From contig CATLPG010000018.1 of NCBI GenBank assembly GCA_950054195.1, forward strand, positions 1 through 53,526: DNA of 53,526 bases, given 5' to 3'. Each line of letters starts with the position of its first letter. Position 1 is the first letter of the stretch. Shown piece after piece: positions 44,110 through 53,526 of the stretch. The position numbers were made by a program, and so were the translations under genes. Source of the DNA: an uncultured Saccharospirillaceae bacterium (GTDB lineage Bacteria; Bacteroidota; Bacteroidia; Flavobacteriales_D; CAJJDF01). Under the pieces are notes generated by a model, which searched no databases, was not told where the DNA came from, and was given only the letters and a program-made list of their open reading frames with translations.

Positions 44110-44286
44110 ATGAGTAAGATTAGAATTAAGCAAGTAAGAAGCGTTATCGGGCGTCCAAAGAAACAAAAGGATACGATAAAAGCTTTAGGATTTAAGAGAA
44201 ATCAGCAGATTATTGAAAAGGAATCTAATCCGCAGGTTTTAGGTATGATTAAAAAAGTTTCTCACTTAGTAGAAGTGTTAGATTAA
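44110..44286 (+). CDS. rpmD: 50S ribosomal protein L30
   Basis: 58 residues from ATG 44110, the normal length. An in-frame TTG directly after the rpsE stop would add four residues (MLEE) and was rejected. The sequence before ATG is AGAAGAG, a weak ribosome-binding-like stretch. Signatures: IRIKQVRSVIGRPKKQKDTI and ALGFKRNQQIIEK. 7 bases to rplO. Confidence 0.96.
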   Translation: MSKIRIKQVRSVIGRPKKQKDTIKALGFKRNQQIIEKESNPQVLGMIKKVSHLVEVLD

Positions 44287-44293
44287 TAATATT

Positions 44294-44743
44294 ATGGAAT
44301 TACATTCATTAACACCAGCAAAAGGTTCTAACAAGAGTAAAAAAGTTAGAATAGGTAGAGGAGAAGGTACTGGAAAAGGTGGTACTGCTACAAGAGGTCA
44401 CAAAGGAGCAAAGTCTCGTTCAGGATACTCAAAAAAGATTGGATTTGAAGGAGGTCAAATGCCTTTACAAAGAAGAGTTCCTAAATTTGGGTTCACTAAT
44501 CCTAACTCTAAAGTGTATAGCGCAATCAACCTTGATACATTACAAGCGTTAGCTGAAAAATTAGATCTTACAGAAATAACAAGAGAAGATTTTACATCTA
44601 ATGGATTAGCTTCTAAAAAAGACCTAGTTAAAGTTTTAGGTAGAGGCGAGTTGAAAGCAAAATTAAAAGTAACAGCAGATGCATTTTCAGCTTCAGCTAA
44701 AGAAGCTATTGAAAAAGTAGGCGGAGAAGCTGTAACATTATAA
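44294..44743 (+). CDS. rplO: 50S ribosomal protein L15
   Basis: 149 residues. Signatures: LHSLTPAKGSNKSKKVRIGR, GKGGTATRGHKGAKSRSGY and GFEGGQMPLQRRVPKFGF, with the C-terminal KVTADAFSASAKEAIEKVGG. Binds 23S rRNA during late assembly. 6 bases to secY. Confidence 0.99.
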   Translation: MELHSLTPAKGSNKSKKVRIGRGEGTGKGGTATRGHKGAKSRSGYSKKIGFEGGQMPLQRRVPKFGFTNPNSKVYSAINLDTLQALAEKLDLTEITREDFTSNGLASKKDLVKVLGRGELKAKLKVTADAFSASAKEAIEKVGGEAVTL

Positions 44744-44749
44744 AATTAA

Positions 44750-46078
44750 ATGAAAGGATTAATAGAGAAAATAAAGCAGATTTGGAGTATTGATGAGCTT
44801 AGAAAAAGGATCATCCTTACTCTTACGCTTATTTTGGTATATAGGATTGGTTCTTATGTTGTACTACCAGGTATAGATCCAAGTGAGCTGAAACCAGCTG
44901 GAGGTTTATTAGGTTTACTTAATATCTTTGTAGGAGGTGCATTTTCTAGAGGATCGATAATGGCTCTTGGTATTATGCCTTATATTTCTGCATCTATTAT
45001 TATGCAGTTAATGGGGATAGCTGTTCCTGCTATTCAAAAAATGCAGCAAGAAGGTGAAAGCGGTAGAAAACGTGTTAATCAAATTACACGTGTTTTAACT
45101 ATTGCAATTTGTGCTGTCCAAGCACCAGCTTTCATGGCTCAGGTGCCAGCAGAAGCACTTCCTGCTAACCCTTCTGGATTATGGTGGATATCTACTGTAA
45201 CTCTATTAATTACCGGTACCATGTTTGCTATGTGGTTAGGTGAAAAAATTACAGATAAAGGTATAGGTAACGGTATCTCTATCCTTATTATGATTGGTAT
45301 TATTGCTGGTCTTCCAGGTGCTTTTGGACAAGAAGTTGTAGAAAGAATGAAAAGTGGAGGATTTGTGATATTATTAATAGAAATGGTTTTCTTAGTAGTT
45401 GTAACAATGTTAGCAATTTTACTAGTTCAAGGAACAAGAAGAATTCCAATTCAATCAACTAAACGTGTGGTTGGAGCAAGAGGAAGTCGTCAAATGGTTG
45501 AAGGTGGAGCTAGAAGCTATATTCCTTTGAAAGTTAATTCAGCTGGTGTAATGCCAATCATTTTTGCTCAAGCATTGATGTTCTTGCCATTATTCTTGTT
45601 TCCTAACAATACATCTCTTGCAAATATTAATGGATTTTTGTATAACTTTATTTTTGCTGTATTAATCATTGTATTTACGTACTTTTATACTGCAATAACA
45701 GTAAATCCTAACCGAATAGCTGAGGATTTGAATAGGAGTGGTAGTTTTATACCAGGTGTAAAGCCGGGTGCAAGTACTGCTAACTTTATTGATACTTTGC
45801 TATCTAGAATAACATTGCCAGGTAGTATTTTCCTTGCTTTAATAGCAATTTTGCCTGTGTTTGCTTATCAAGCAAACATTAACCAGCAATTTGCTTTATT
45901 TTATGGGGGTACTTCTTTATTAATTTTGGTAGGTGTTATGTTAGATACTTTGCAGCAAATTGAAACACATTTATTAAACCGTCAATATGATGGTTTAATG
46001 AAGACTGGTAAAATTAAAGGCAGAAGCGGAGCAGGTACGGCTTTTGCTAGTAGTGGTAATAATGCTAGTTCCTTTTAA
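44750..46078 (+). CDS. secY: preprotein translocase channel subunit SecY
   Basis: 442 residues, ten membrane helices. Forms the SecYEG pore that exports the many signal-peptide proteins of this window. Signatures: RIILTLTLILVYRIGSYVVL (helix 1), PGIDPSELKP, GIMPYISASIIMQLMGIA (plug region and helix 2), GIGNGISILIMIGIIAGLP, YIPLKVNSAGVMPIIFAQAL and NPNRIAEDLNRSGSFIPGVK. Standard location at the end of the spc segment; 7 bases to map. Confidence 0.99.
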   Translation: MKGLIEKIKQIWSIDELRKRIILTLTLILVYRIGSYVVLPGIDPSELKPAGGLLGLLNIFVGGAFSRGSIMALGIMPYISASIIMQLMGIAVPAIQKMQQEGESGRKRVNQITRVLTIAICAVQAPAFMAQVPAEALPANPSGLWWISTVTLLITGTMFAMWLGEKITDKGIGNGISILIMIGIIAGLPGAFGQEVVERMKSGGFVILLIEMVFLVVVTMLAILLVQGTRRIPIQSTKRVVGARGSRQMVEGGARSYIPLKVNSAGVMPIIFAQALMFLPLFLFPNNTSLANINGFLYNFIFAVLIIVFTYFYTAITVNPNRIAEDLNRSGSFIPGVKPGASTANFIDTLLSRITLPGSIFLALIAILPVFAYQANINQQFALFYGGTSLLILVGVMLDTLQQIETHLLNRQYDGLMKTGKIKGRSGAGTAFASSGNNASSF

Positions 46079-46085
46079 GTAATTA

Positions 46086-46862
46086 ATGGGAGTTATATAT
46101 AAAACGGAAGAGGAGATTGAATTATTGAGAGAAAGTTCTTTGCTTGTTGGTAAAACTTTAGCTGAAGTAGCTAAGATTTTAAAACCTGGAGTAACAACAC
46201 TTCAGATGGATGCAATTGCAGAGGAGTTCATTAGAGATCATGGGGCTAAACCTACCTTTAAAGGATATGATGGTTTTCCTGGTTCACTGTGTACTTCTGT
46301 TAATGAAGTTGTTGTTCATGGAATTCCAGATAACAAACCTCTAGAAAATGGAGATATTGTATCTGTCGACTGTGGAGTGTTTATGAATGGTTTTAATGGA
46401 GATTCTGCTTATACCTTTAAGGTTGGTGAAGTAAGTAATCAAGTAAATCAGCTACTAGAAGTAACAAAAGAATCTTTGAACAAAGCAATTGAGCAATGTG
46501 TAGAAGGAAATAGGGTTGGAGATATTGGCAGTGCTGTTCAAACTTATGCAGAGTCTTATGGTTATGGAATCGTAAGAGAACTAGTAGGTCATGGCTTAGG
46601 GAAAGATTTACATGAAGCTCCAGAAGTACCAAATTATGGTAAAGCTGGAAGAGGGTTAAAGTTAAAAAATGGCTTAGTAATAGCTATTGAACCGATGGTT
46701 ACAATGGGCGACAGAAGAATCAAGCAGTTGCGAGATGGTTGGTCAATTGTTACCTTTGATGGTTTACCAGCGGCACATTTTGAACATGATGTAGCAATTA
46801 TTAATGGTAGAACAGAAGTTTTATCTACCTTTAAGTATATTGAAGAAGTATTAAATAATTAA
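46086..46862 (+). CDS. map: type I methionine aminopeptidase
   Basis: Removes the initiator Met from new proteins. 258 residues, typical short type I form without an N-terminal extension. The metal-binding residues are visible in SVDCGVFMNGFNGDSAYTF (two Asp), GHGLGKDLHEAPEVPNYG (His), AIEPMVTMG (Glu) and the final HDVAI region. The substrate-pocket His is in EVVVHGIPDNKPL. 7 bases after secY and 7 before infA. Confidence 0.97.
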   Translation: MGVIYKTEEEIELLRESSLLVGKTLAEVAKILKPGVTTLQMDAIAEEFIRDHGAKPTFKGYDGFPGSLCTSVNEVVVHGIPDNKPLENGDIVSVDCGVFMNGFNGDSAYTFKVGEVSNQVNQLLEVTKESLNKAIEQCVEGNRVGDIGSAVQTYAESYGYGIVRELVGHGLGKDLHEAPEVPNYGKAGRGLKLKNGLVIAIEPMVTMGDRRIKQLRDGWSIVTFDGLPAAHFEHDVAIINGRTEVLSTFKYIEEVLNN

Positions 46863-46869
46863 AAATTAA

Positions 46870-47085
46870 ATGGTAAAACAAGCAGCGATAGAGCAAGATG
46901 GAGTTGTGACAGAAGCGTTATCAAATGCAAAGTTTCGTGTTGAACTAGAAAATGGGCATGTTATTACAGCTCATATTTCAGGGAAAATGAGACAATTTTA
47001 CATAAAAATATTACCAGGAGATAAGGTAAGAGTTGCAATGTCTCCATATGATTTAACACAAGGAAGAATTAACTTAAGATACTAA
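46870..47085 (+). CDS. infA: translation initiation factor IF-1
   Basis: 71 residues, one OB-fold. Signatures: [40 protein letters not shown] and the end [13 protein letters not shown]. Binds the 30S A site during initiation. 12 bases to rpmJ. Confidence 0.99.
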   Translation: MVKQAAIEQDGVVTEALSNAKFRVELENGHVITAHISGKMRQFYIKILPGDKVRVAMSPYDLTQGRINLRY

Positions 47086-47097
47086 TTTAGAATTATA

Positions 47098-47214
47098 ATG
47101 AAAACTAGAGCATCTGTGAAGAAAAGATCTGCTGAATGCAAGATCGTGAGAAGAAAGGGGCGTTTGTACGTTATTAATAAGAAAAACCCTAAGTTTAAAC
47201 AAAGACAAGGATAA
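47098..47214 (+). CDS. rpmJ: 50S ribosomal protein L36 (partly zinc-ligand-free)
   Basis: 38 residues, read directly from ATG 47098 to TAA 47212-47214. Signatures: [20 protein letters not shown] and the end [11 protein letters not shown]. The zinc ligands of the usual form (three Cys and one His) are mostly replaced: only one Cys remains (SAEC), so this is the C-minus type. It lies 12 bases after infA and 3 before rpsM, the standard position. Confidence 0.98.
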   Translation: MKTRASVKKRSAECKIVRRKGRLYVINKKNPKFKQRQG

Positions 47215-47217
47215 TAT

Positions 47218-47595
47218 ATGGCAAGGATTGCAGGAATAGATTTACCTAAAAATAAGAGAGGAGTTATTGGTTTAACTTACATCTTTGGTATTGGTAAAAG
47301 TACGGCTAAAGAAGTATTGAAGAAAGCCGATGTTAGTGAAGATATTAAAGTTCAAGATTGGACTGATGATCAATTAGGTCGTATTCGTTCACTAATTAAT
47401 GACGAAATTAAAGTAGAAGGTGCTTTAAGATCTGAAATTCAATTAAACATTAAGCGTTTAATGGATATCGGATGTTACAGAGGTATTCGTCATAGAGCAG
47501 GACTTCCGTTAAGAGGACAAAGAACTAAGAACAATTCTAGAACAAGAAAGGGTAGAAGAAAAACTGTTGCTAACAAAAAGAAAGCAACTAAATAA
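47218..47595 (+). CDS. rpsM: 30S ribosomal protein S13
   Basis: 125 residues. Head protein bridging to the large subunit. Signatures: [53 protein letters not shown] and [13 protein letters not shown]. First gene of the alpha segment; 8 bases to rpsK. Confidence 0.99.
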   Translation: MARIAGIDLPKNKRGVIGLTYIFGIGKSTAKEVLKKADVSEDIKVQDWTDDQLGRIRSLINDEIKVEGALRSEIQLNIKRLMDIGCYRGIRHRAGLPLRGQRTKNNSRTRKGRRKTVANKKKATK

Positions 47596-47603
47596 TTAGG
47601 TAG

Positions 47604-47990
47604 ATGGCAAAGTCAAACGTTAAAAGAAAAAAGAACGTTAAAATTGAAGCTCAAGGTCAAGCGCATATTCAAGCTAGCTTCAATAACATTATTATCTCGC
47701 TTACCAATAATACTGGTCAAGTTATTAGCTGGTCTTCTGCGGGGAAAATGGGATTCAGAGGTTCTAAAAAGAACACACCTTATGCAGCTCAAATGGCAGC
47801 AGAAGATTGTGCAAAAGAAGCTTTTGAATTTGGTTTAAGGAAAGTGAAAGTTTTTGTTAAAGGTCCAGGATCTGGAAGAGAGTCTGCAATTAGAGCAATC
47901 CACAATACAGGTATCACAGTTACTGAAATAGTTGATGTAACTCCTATGCCACATAATGGTTGTAGACCACCTAAAAGAAGAAGAGTATAA
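47604..47990 (+). CDS. rpsK: 30S ribosomal protein S11
   Basis: 128 residues. Platform protein. Signatures: [55 protein letters not shown] and [18 protein letters not shown]. 27 bases to rpsD. Confidence 0.99.
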   Translation: MAKSNVKRKKNVKIEAQGQAHIQASFNNIIISLTNNTGQVISWSSAGKMGFRGSKKNTPYAAQMAAEDCAKEAFEFGLRKVKVFVKGPGSGRESAIRAIHNTGITVTEIVDVTPMPHNGCRPPKRRRV

Positions 47991-48017
47991 TTTAAAGGAT
48001 ATTAAGAAGAAGTAGTT

Positions 48018-48623
48018 ATGGCAAGATATACAGGCCCAAAATCGAAAGTAGCGAGAAGGTTTAGAGATCCAATTTTTGGTCCAGATAAAGCTTTAGAGAG
48101 AAGAAGCTACGGACCAGGTCAACATGGACCAAATAAAAGAAGACCTAAGCAGTCGGAATACGGTATCCAATTAATGGAGAAGCAAAAAGCTAAGTATACT
48201 TATGGTATATTAGAAAGACAATTTAGTAACCTTTTCAAAAAAGCAACAGCTGCGAAAGGTATTACTGGTGAAGTTTTGCTTCAATATTGTGAAAGAAGAT
48301 TAGACAACGTGGTTTATCGTTTAGGAATTTCTCCAACAAGAAGAGGTGCTAGACAATTAGTTTCTCACAAGCATATAACAGTTAACGGACAATTAGTTAA
48401 CATTCCTTCCTATTCTTTAAAAGAAGGTGATGTTATTTCTGTTAGAGAGAAATCAAAATCACTTTCAGCAATATCTAGTTCAGTAGTTAATAATTCTAAA
48501 TCATATGATTGGTTAGATTGGGATGCTTCAACTTTAACAGGTAAATTTGTTGCAATTCCAGAAAGAACTCAAATTCCTGAAAATATTAAGGAGCAATTAA
48601 TCGTAGAATTATACTCTAAATAA
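48018..48623 (+). CDS. rpsD: 30S ribosomal protein S4
   Basis: 201 residues. Primary 16S rRNA binder with an S4 domain. Signatures: [59 protein letters not shown] and the S4-domain core [20 protein letters not shown], with [11 protein letters not shown]. No zinc-binding Cys cluster at the N-terminus. 25 bases to rpoA. Confidence 0.99.
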   Translation: MARYTGPKSKVARRFRDPIFGPDKALERRSYGPGQHGPNKRRPKQSEYGIQLMEKQKAKYTYGILERQFSNLFKKATAAKGITGEVLLQYCERRLDNVVYRLGISPTRRGARQLVSHKHITVNGQLVNIPSYSLKEGDVISVREKSKSLSAISSSVVNNSKSYDWLDWDASTLTGKFVAIPERTQIPENIKEQLIVELYSK

Positions 48624-48648
48624 TCATTTATATAACAAAAAGCTAAGC

Positions 48649-49638
48649 ATGGCAATTTTAGATTTTCAAAAACCTGATAAGGTAATAATGCTAGAGTCTG
48701 ATGAGCACGTTGGAAACTTCGAGTTCAGACCATTAGAACCTGGGTACGGAATCACAGTAGGTAACGCATTAAGAAGAATTTTACTTTCTTCTTTAGAGGG
48801 GTTCGCAATCACTTCTATTCATATTGAAGGGGTTGATCACGAGTTTTCTTCTATTGATGGTGTTGTTGAAGATGTTACTGATATAATCTTAAATTTAAAA
48901 CAAGTTCGTTTTAAAAGACAAATTGAGGATACTGACGAAGAAAAAGTAAACTTTACAATTTCTGGTCAAACTAAATTCACTGCAGGAGATATAGGTAAAG
49001 CAACTTCAGCTTTCCAAGTATTAAATACTGACCTTGTAATTTGTGAGTTAGATAAAAACGTTAAGTTAAATATTGAGCTTACAATTAACAAAGGGAGAGG
49101 ATATGTTCCTGCTGAGGAAAATAAAAATGACAATGCGAAAGTTGGAACAATTTTTATTGATTCTATCTATACTCCAATTAAGAATGTTAAGTATTCGATT
49201 GAGGATTACAGAGTTGAGCAAAGAACAGATTATGAAAAATTAGTTCTTGAAATTCAAACGGATGGTTCAATCGATCCAAAGAGCTCTTTAAAGGAAGCAG
49301 CAAAAATTTTAATTCATCATTTCATGTTATTCTCTGATGAGAAAATAACATTAGATATTGACAATAAAAAAGAAGAAGAAGAATTTGATGAAACTTCTTT
49401 ACATATGCGTCAATTATTGAAAAAGAGATTAGTAGATATGGATTTATCTGTTAGAGCATTAAATTGCTTAAAGTCTGCTGATGTAGAAACTCTTGGTGAA
49501 TTAGTATCTTATAATAAAAGTGATTTATTAAAGTTTAGAAACTTTGGTAAGAAGTCTCTAACTGAGTTAGAAGAATTAGTAGAGTCAAAAGGGTTAACTT
49601 TTGGAATGGATGTTTCAAAGTATAACCTTGACAAATAG
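48649..49638 (+). CDS. rpoA: RNA polymerase alpha subunit
   Basis: 329 residues. The N-terminal domain for assembly ([46 protein letters not shown]) runs to about 230. A flexible acidic linker ([12 protein letters not shown]) follows, then the C-terminal helix-hairpin-helix domain ([36 protein letters not shown]). The linker and C-terminal domain are complete, so activator contacts should be normal. 24 bases to rplQ. Confidence 0.99.
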   Translation: MAILDFQKPDKVIMLESDEHVGNFEFRPLEPGYGITVGNALRRILLSSLEGFAITSIHIEGVDHEFSSIDGVVEDVTDIILNLKQVRFKRQIEDTDEEKVNFTISGQTKFTAGDIGKATSAFQVLNTDLVICELDKNVKLNIELTINKGRGYVPAEENKNDNAKVGTIFIDSIYTPIKNVKYSIEDYRVEQRTDYEKLVLEIQTDGSIDPKSSLKEAAKILIHHFMLFSDEKITLDIDNKKEEEEFDETSLHMRQLLKKRLVDMDLSVRALNCLKSADVETLGELVSYNKSDLLKFRNFGKKSLTELEELVESKGLTFGMDVSKYNLDK

Positions 49639-49662
49639 TCGTAAAAAGCGAATTAAGACAAG

Positions 49663-50415
49663 ATGAGACACGGGAAGAAATTTAGAAGTTTAAGTAGAAC
49701 TAAGAGCCACAGAAAAGCTCTTTTAGGGAACTTAGCAGCAGAGTTAATTAAGCATAAAAGAATTAAAACTACGCTTGCTAAAGGTAAAGAGTTGAGAAAA
49801 TATGTTGAGCCAATTTTAACAAGAGCTAAGCATGATACTACTCACTCTAGACGTATGGCTTACAAATATTTATTGAATAACGAACAAGCTAAAGGTTTAG
49901 TTAAAGAATTATTCGCTGAAATAGGGCCAAAGATTGCTGACAGACCAGGTGGATACACAAGAATCATTAAGTTGCCACCACGTGTTGGTGATAATGCAGA
50001 TATGTGCTACATTGAGTTAGTTGATTATAACGAGCTATTATTAGCAGATGCTGGAACAGCTAAGAAGAAAACAAGAAGAAGTAGAAGAGGTGGTGGAAGT
50101 AAAACAACTTCTAGTGCTCCTAAAGCAACTACTGAGGCTGATGATTTAAAGAAAATTGAAGGTGTAGGTCCCAAAACAGCAGAAGCATTAACTGCTGCTG
50201 GACTTGGAACTTTTGCTGCTATAGCTGCTGCAAGTGCTGATGATATCAGAAAGGTATTAGATCAGGCTGAAGGTAACTTTGGAGCATTCGATCCTGCTAC
50301 ATGGCCAGAACAAGCGAAACTTGCTTCAGAAGGTAAGTGGGATGAGCTTAAGAAGTGGCAAGATGAGTTAGATGGTGGTATGCCAGCTAAAGATTCAAAT
50401 TCTGAAGAAGAATAA
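49663..50415 (+). CDS. rplQ: 50S ribosomal protein L17 with C-terminal helix-hairpin-helix extension
   Basis: 250 residues, about twice the usual bacterial length. Residues 1-128 are ordinary L17 ([60 protein letters not shown]). A basic, Ser/Thr-rich linker follows ([18 protein letters not shown]). Residues 160-200 look like a helix-hairpin-helix unit ([20 protein letters not shown]), then an acidic segment with [20 protein letters not shown] and an acidic end. Extensions of this kind are known on some Bacteroidota L17 and L21 proteins (from memory). The function of the tail is unknown. A terminator follows 22 bases later and ends the ribosomal cluster. Confidence 0.95.
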   Translation: MRHGKKFRSLSRTKSHRKALLGNLAAELIKHKRIKTTLAKGKELRKYVEPILTRAKHDTTHSRRMAYKYLLNNEQAKGLVKELFAEIGPKIADRPGGYTRIIKLPPRVGDNADMCYIELVDYNELLLADAGTAKKKTRRSRRGGGSKTTSSAPKATTEADDLKKIEGVGPKTAEALTAAGLGTFAAIAAASADDIRKVLDQAEGNFGAFDPATWPEQAKLASEGKWDELKKWQDELDGGMPAKDSNSEEE

Positions 50416-50437
50416 AAAGATGTTATTATCTTTTCAT

Positions 50438-50473
50438 AAAAGAGGATGTTTTGTTAAAGCATCCTCTTTTTTT
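50438..50473 (+). terminator. intrinsic terminator of the ribosomal cluster
   Basis: Stem AAAAGAGGATG (50438-50448) pairs with CATCCTCTTTT (50460-50470), with an 11-base loop and a continuing T run. It is the only clear terminator between rpsL and carA. Confidence 0.9.
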
Positions 50474-50512
50474 ATTTAGTAATTTTCGTAAACAAAAAAT
50501 AAATACCACTTC

Positions 50513-52898
<2,386 letters not shown>

Positions 52899-52918
52899 TA
52901 GCCAATAAATATTCAAGG

Positions 52919-52957
52919 AAAGAGACTGACTTTTGAAAAGAGTTCAGTCTCTTTTTT
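52919..52957 (+). terminator. intrinsic terminator after eno
   Basis: 11-base stem AAAGAGACTGA (52919-52929) / TCAGTCTCTTT (52944-52954) followed by more T, starting 20 bases after the eno stop. It separates carA-eno from ftsY. Confidence 0.9.
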
Positions 52958-52985
52958 TACCTTTATATAATAGATAAAGAATACA

Positions 52986-53526
52986 ATGGTCTTTAAAAAA
53001 TTATTTAGTCGAGAGAAAAAAGAAACACTCGACAAAGGGTTAGAAAAAACAAAACAAAATGTTTTTTCAAAAATCTCAAGAGCAGTAGCAGGTAAAGCTA
53101 CTGTTGATATTGACGTGCTTGATGATTTAGAGGAAGCTTTAGTAACCTCTGATGTTGGTTTAGCTACTACGATTAAAATTATTGAACGAATAGAGGAGAG
53201 AGTAGCTAAAGACAAGTATATTAATACTTCTGAGTTAAATACCATTCTTCAAGAAGAAATAGCAGGTTTATTAGCTGAAAGCGACACAGACAATAGTTTA
53301 GGATTCAGTGTACCTAAAAGAGCGGATGGTAACCCATACGTAGTTATGGTTGTTGGTGTTAATGGTGTAGGAAAAACGACTACTATTGGAAAGTTAGCTC
53401 ATCAATTTAAGCAAGCTGGTTTAAGTGTAACACTAGGAGCAGCAGATACCTTTAGAGCAGCAGCTGTTGACCAATTAAAAATATGGTCTGAAAGGGTAGG
53501 AGTACCTATTGTTGAACAAGGAATGA
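52986..53526 (+). CDS. ftsY: signal recognition particle receptor FtsY (5' part)
   Basis: Opens at ATG 52986 and runs off the window after 180 codons. The short charged N-terminus ([20 protein letters not shown]) has no long acidic A domain. The N domain of the NG unit follows ([20 protein letters not shown]), then the GTPase P-loop [18 protein letters not shown] and the [18 protein letters not shown] motif that distinguishes FtsY from Ffh. It targets ribosomes with membrane proteins to SecYEG. It starts 29 bases after the eno terminator. Confidence 0.97.
   Translation, partial: MVFKKLFSREKKETLDKGLEKTKQNVFSKISRAVAGKATVDIDVLDDLEEALVTSDVGLATTIKIIERIEERVAKDKYINTSELNTILQEEIAGLLAESDTDNSLGFSVPKRADGNPYVVMVVGVNGVGKTTTIGKLAHQFKQAGLSVTLGAADTFRAAAVDQLKIWSERVGVPIVEQGM

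Noticed and set aside
47098-47214. L36 lacking zinc ligands as a broken gene
   Set aside because: Frame, length and rRNA-binding residues are intact; C-minus forms are a known, functional variant.

Overview
This window is chromosomal DNA from a low-GC member of the Bacteroidota, most likely order Flavobacteriales (Crocinitomicaceae-like or a relative; the family is a guess). The evidence is AT-rich sequence, promoters of the TTG-N19-TAnnTTTG type, almost no Shine-Dalgarno sequences, type IX secretion (T9SS) tails on two secreted proteins, a fused E1 alpha/beta 2-oxoacid dehydrogenase, and the Bacteroidota ribosomal order fusA-rpsJ without tuf between. No phage, insertion sequence, transposase, integrase or CRISPR array was seen. 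No gene-free stretch reaches 300 bases.

Layout. 1-5262 (minus strand): an iron-uptake type operon. It runs DUF4856 lipoprotein, imelysin-like lipoprotein, HTTM membrane protein, then a TonB-dependent receptor cut by the window edge. Two Fur-like inverted repeats bracket its promoter. 5393-6503: a lone DUF58 protein and tRNA-Asp with its own promoter and terminator. 6534-14091: a LytS-type sensor kinase with an extracytoplasmic propeller, its LytTR response regulator and two secreted proteins. Direct repeats with 21-bp spacing, fitting the LytTR binding pattern, lie before the regulator and both secreted-protein genes. 14160-18390 (minus): a compact set of membrane-protein genes with a Coq4-family protein, a 39-residue membrane protein and a small winged-helix regulator. 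The same palindrome, ACTTTG-N5-CAAAGT, sits at both promoters of this set.

18528-27232: a fibre-like secreted protein, a T9SS-exported TIM-barrel hydrolase, and a tripartite efflux operon (adaptor, RND pump, TolC) with a REP-like palindrome in its leader. 27419-32485: a NadR/Ttd14-like P-loop kinase, the fused E1 dehydrogenase, purK-purE and an FtsB/DivIC divisome protein. 32620-50473: one uninterrupted str-S10-spc-alpha cluster of 31 genes, from rpsL to an rplQ with a long C-terminal helix-hairpin-helix extension. 50513-53526: carA overlapping eno, then the 5' part of ftsY.

The most interesting parts are three candidate local regulons read from DNA motifs (Fur-like, LytTR, and the winged-helix palindrome) and the Coq4/membrane-protein cluster, whose job is unknown. 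The housekeeping part is ordinary apart from the L17 extension.
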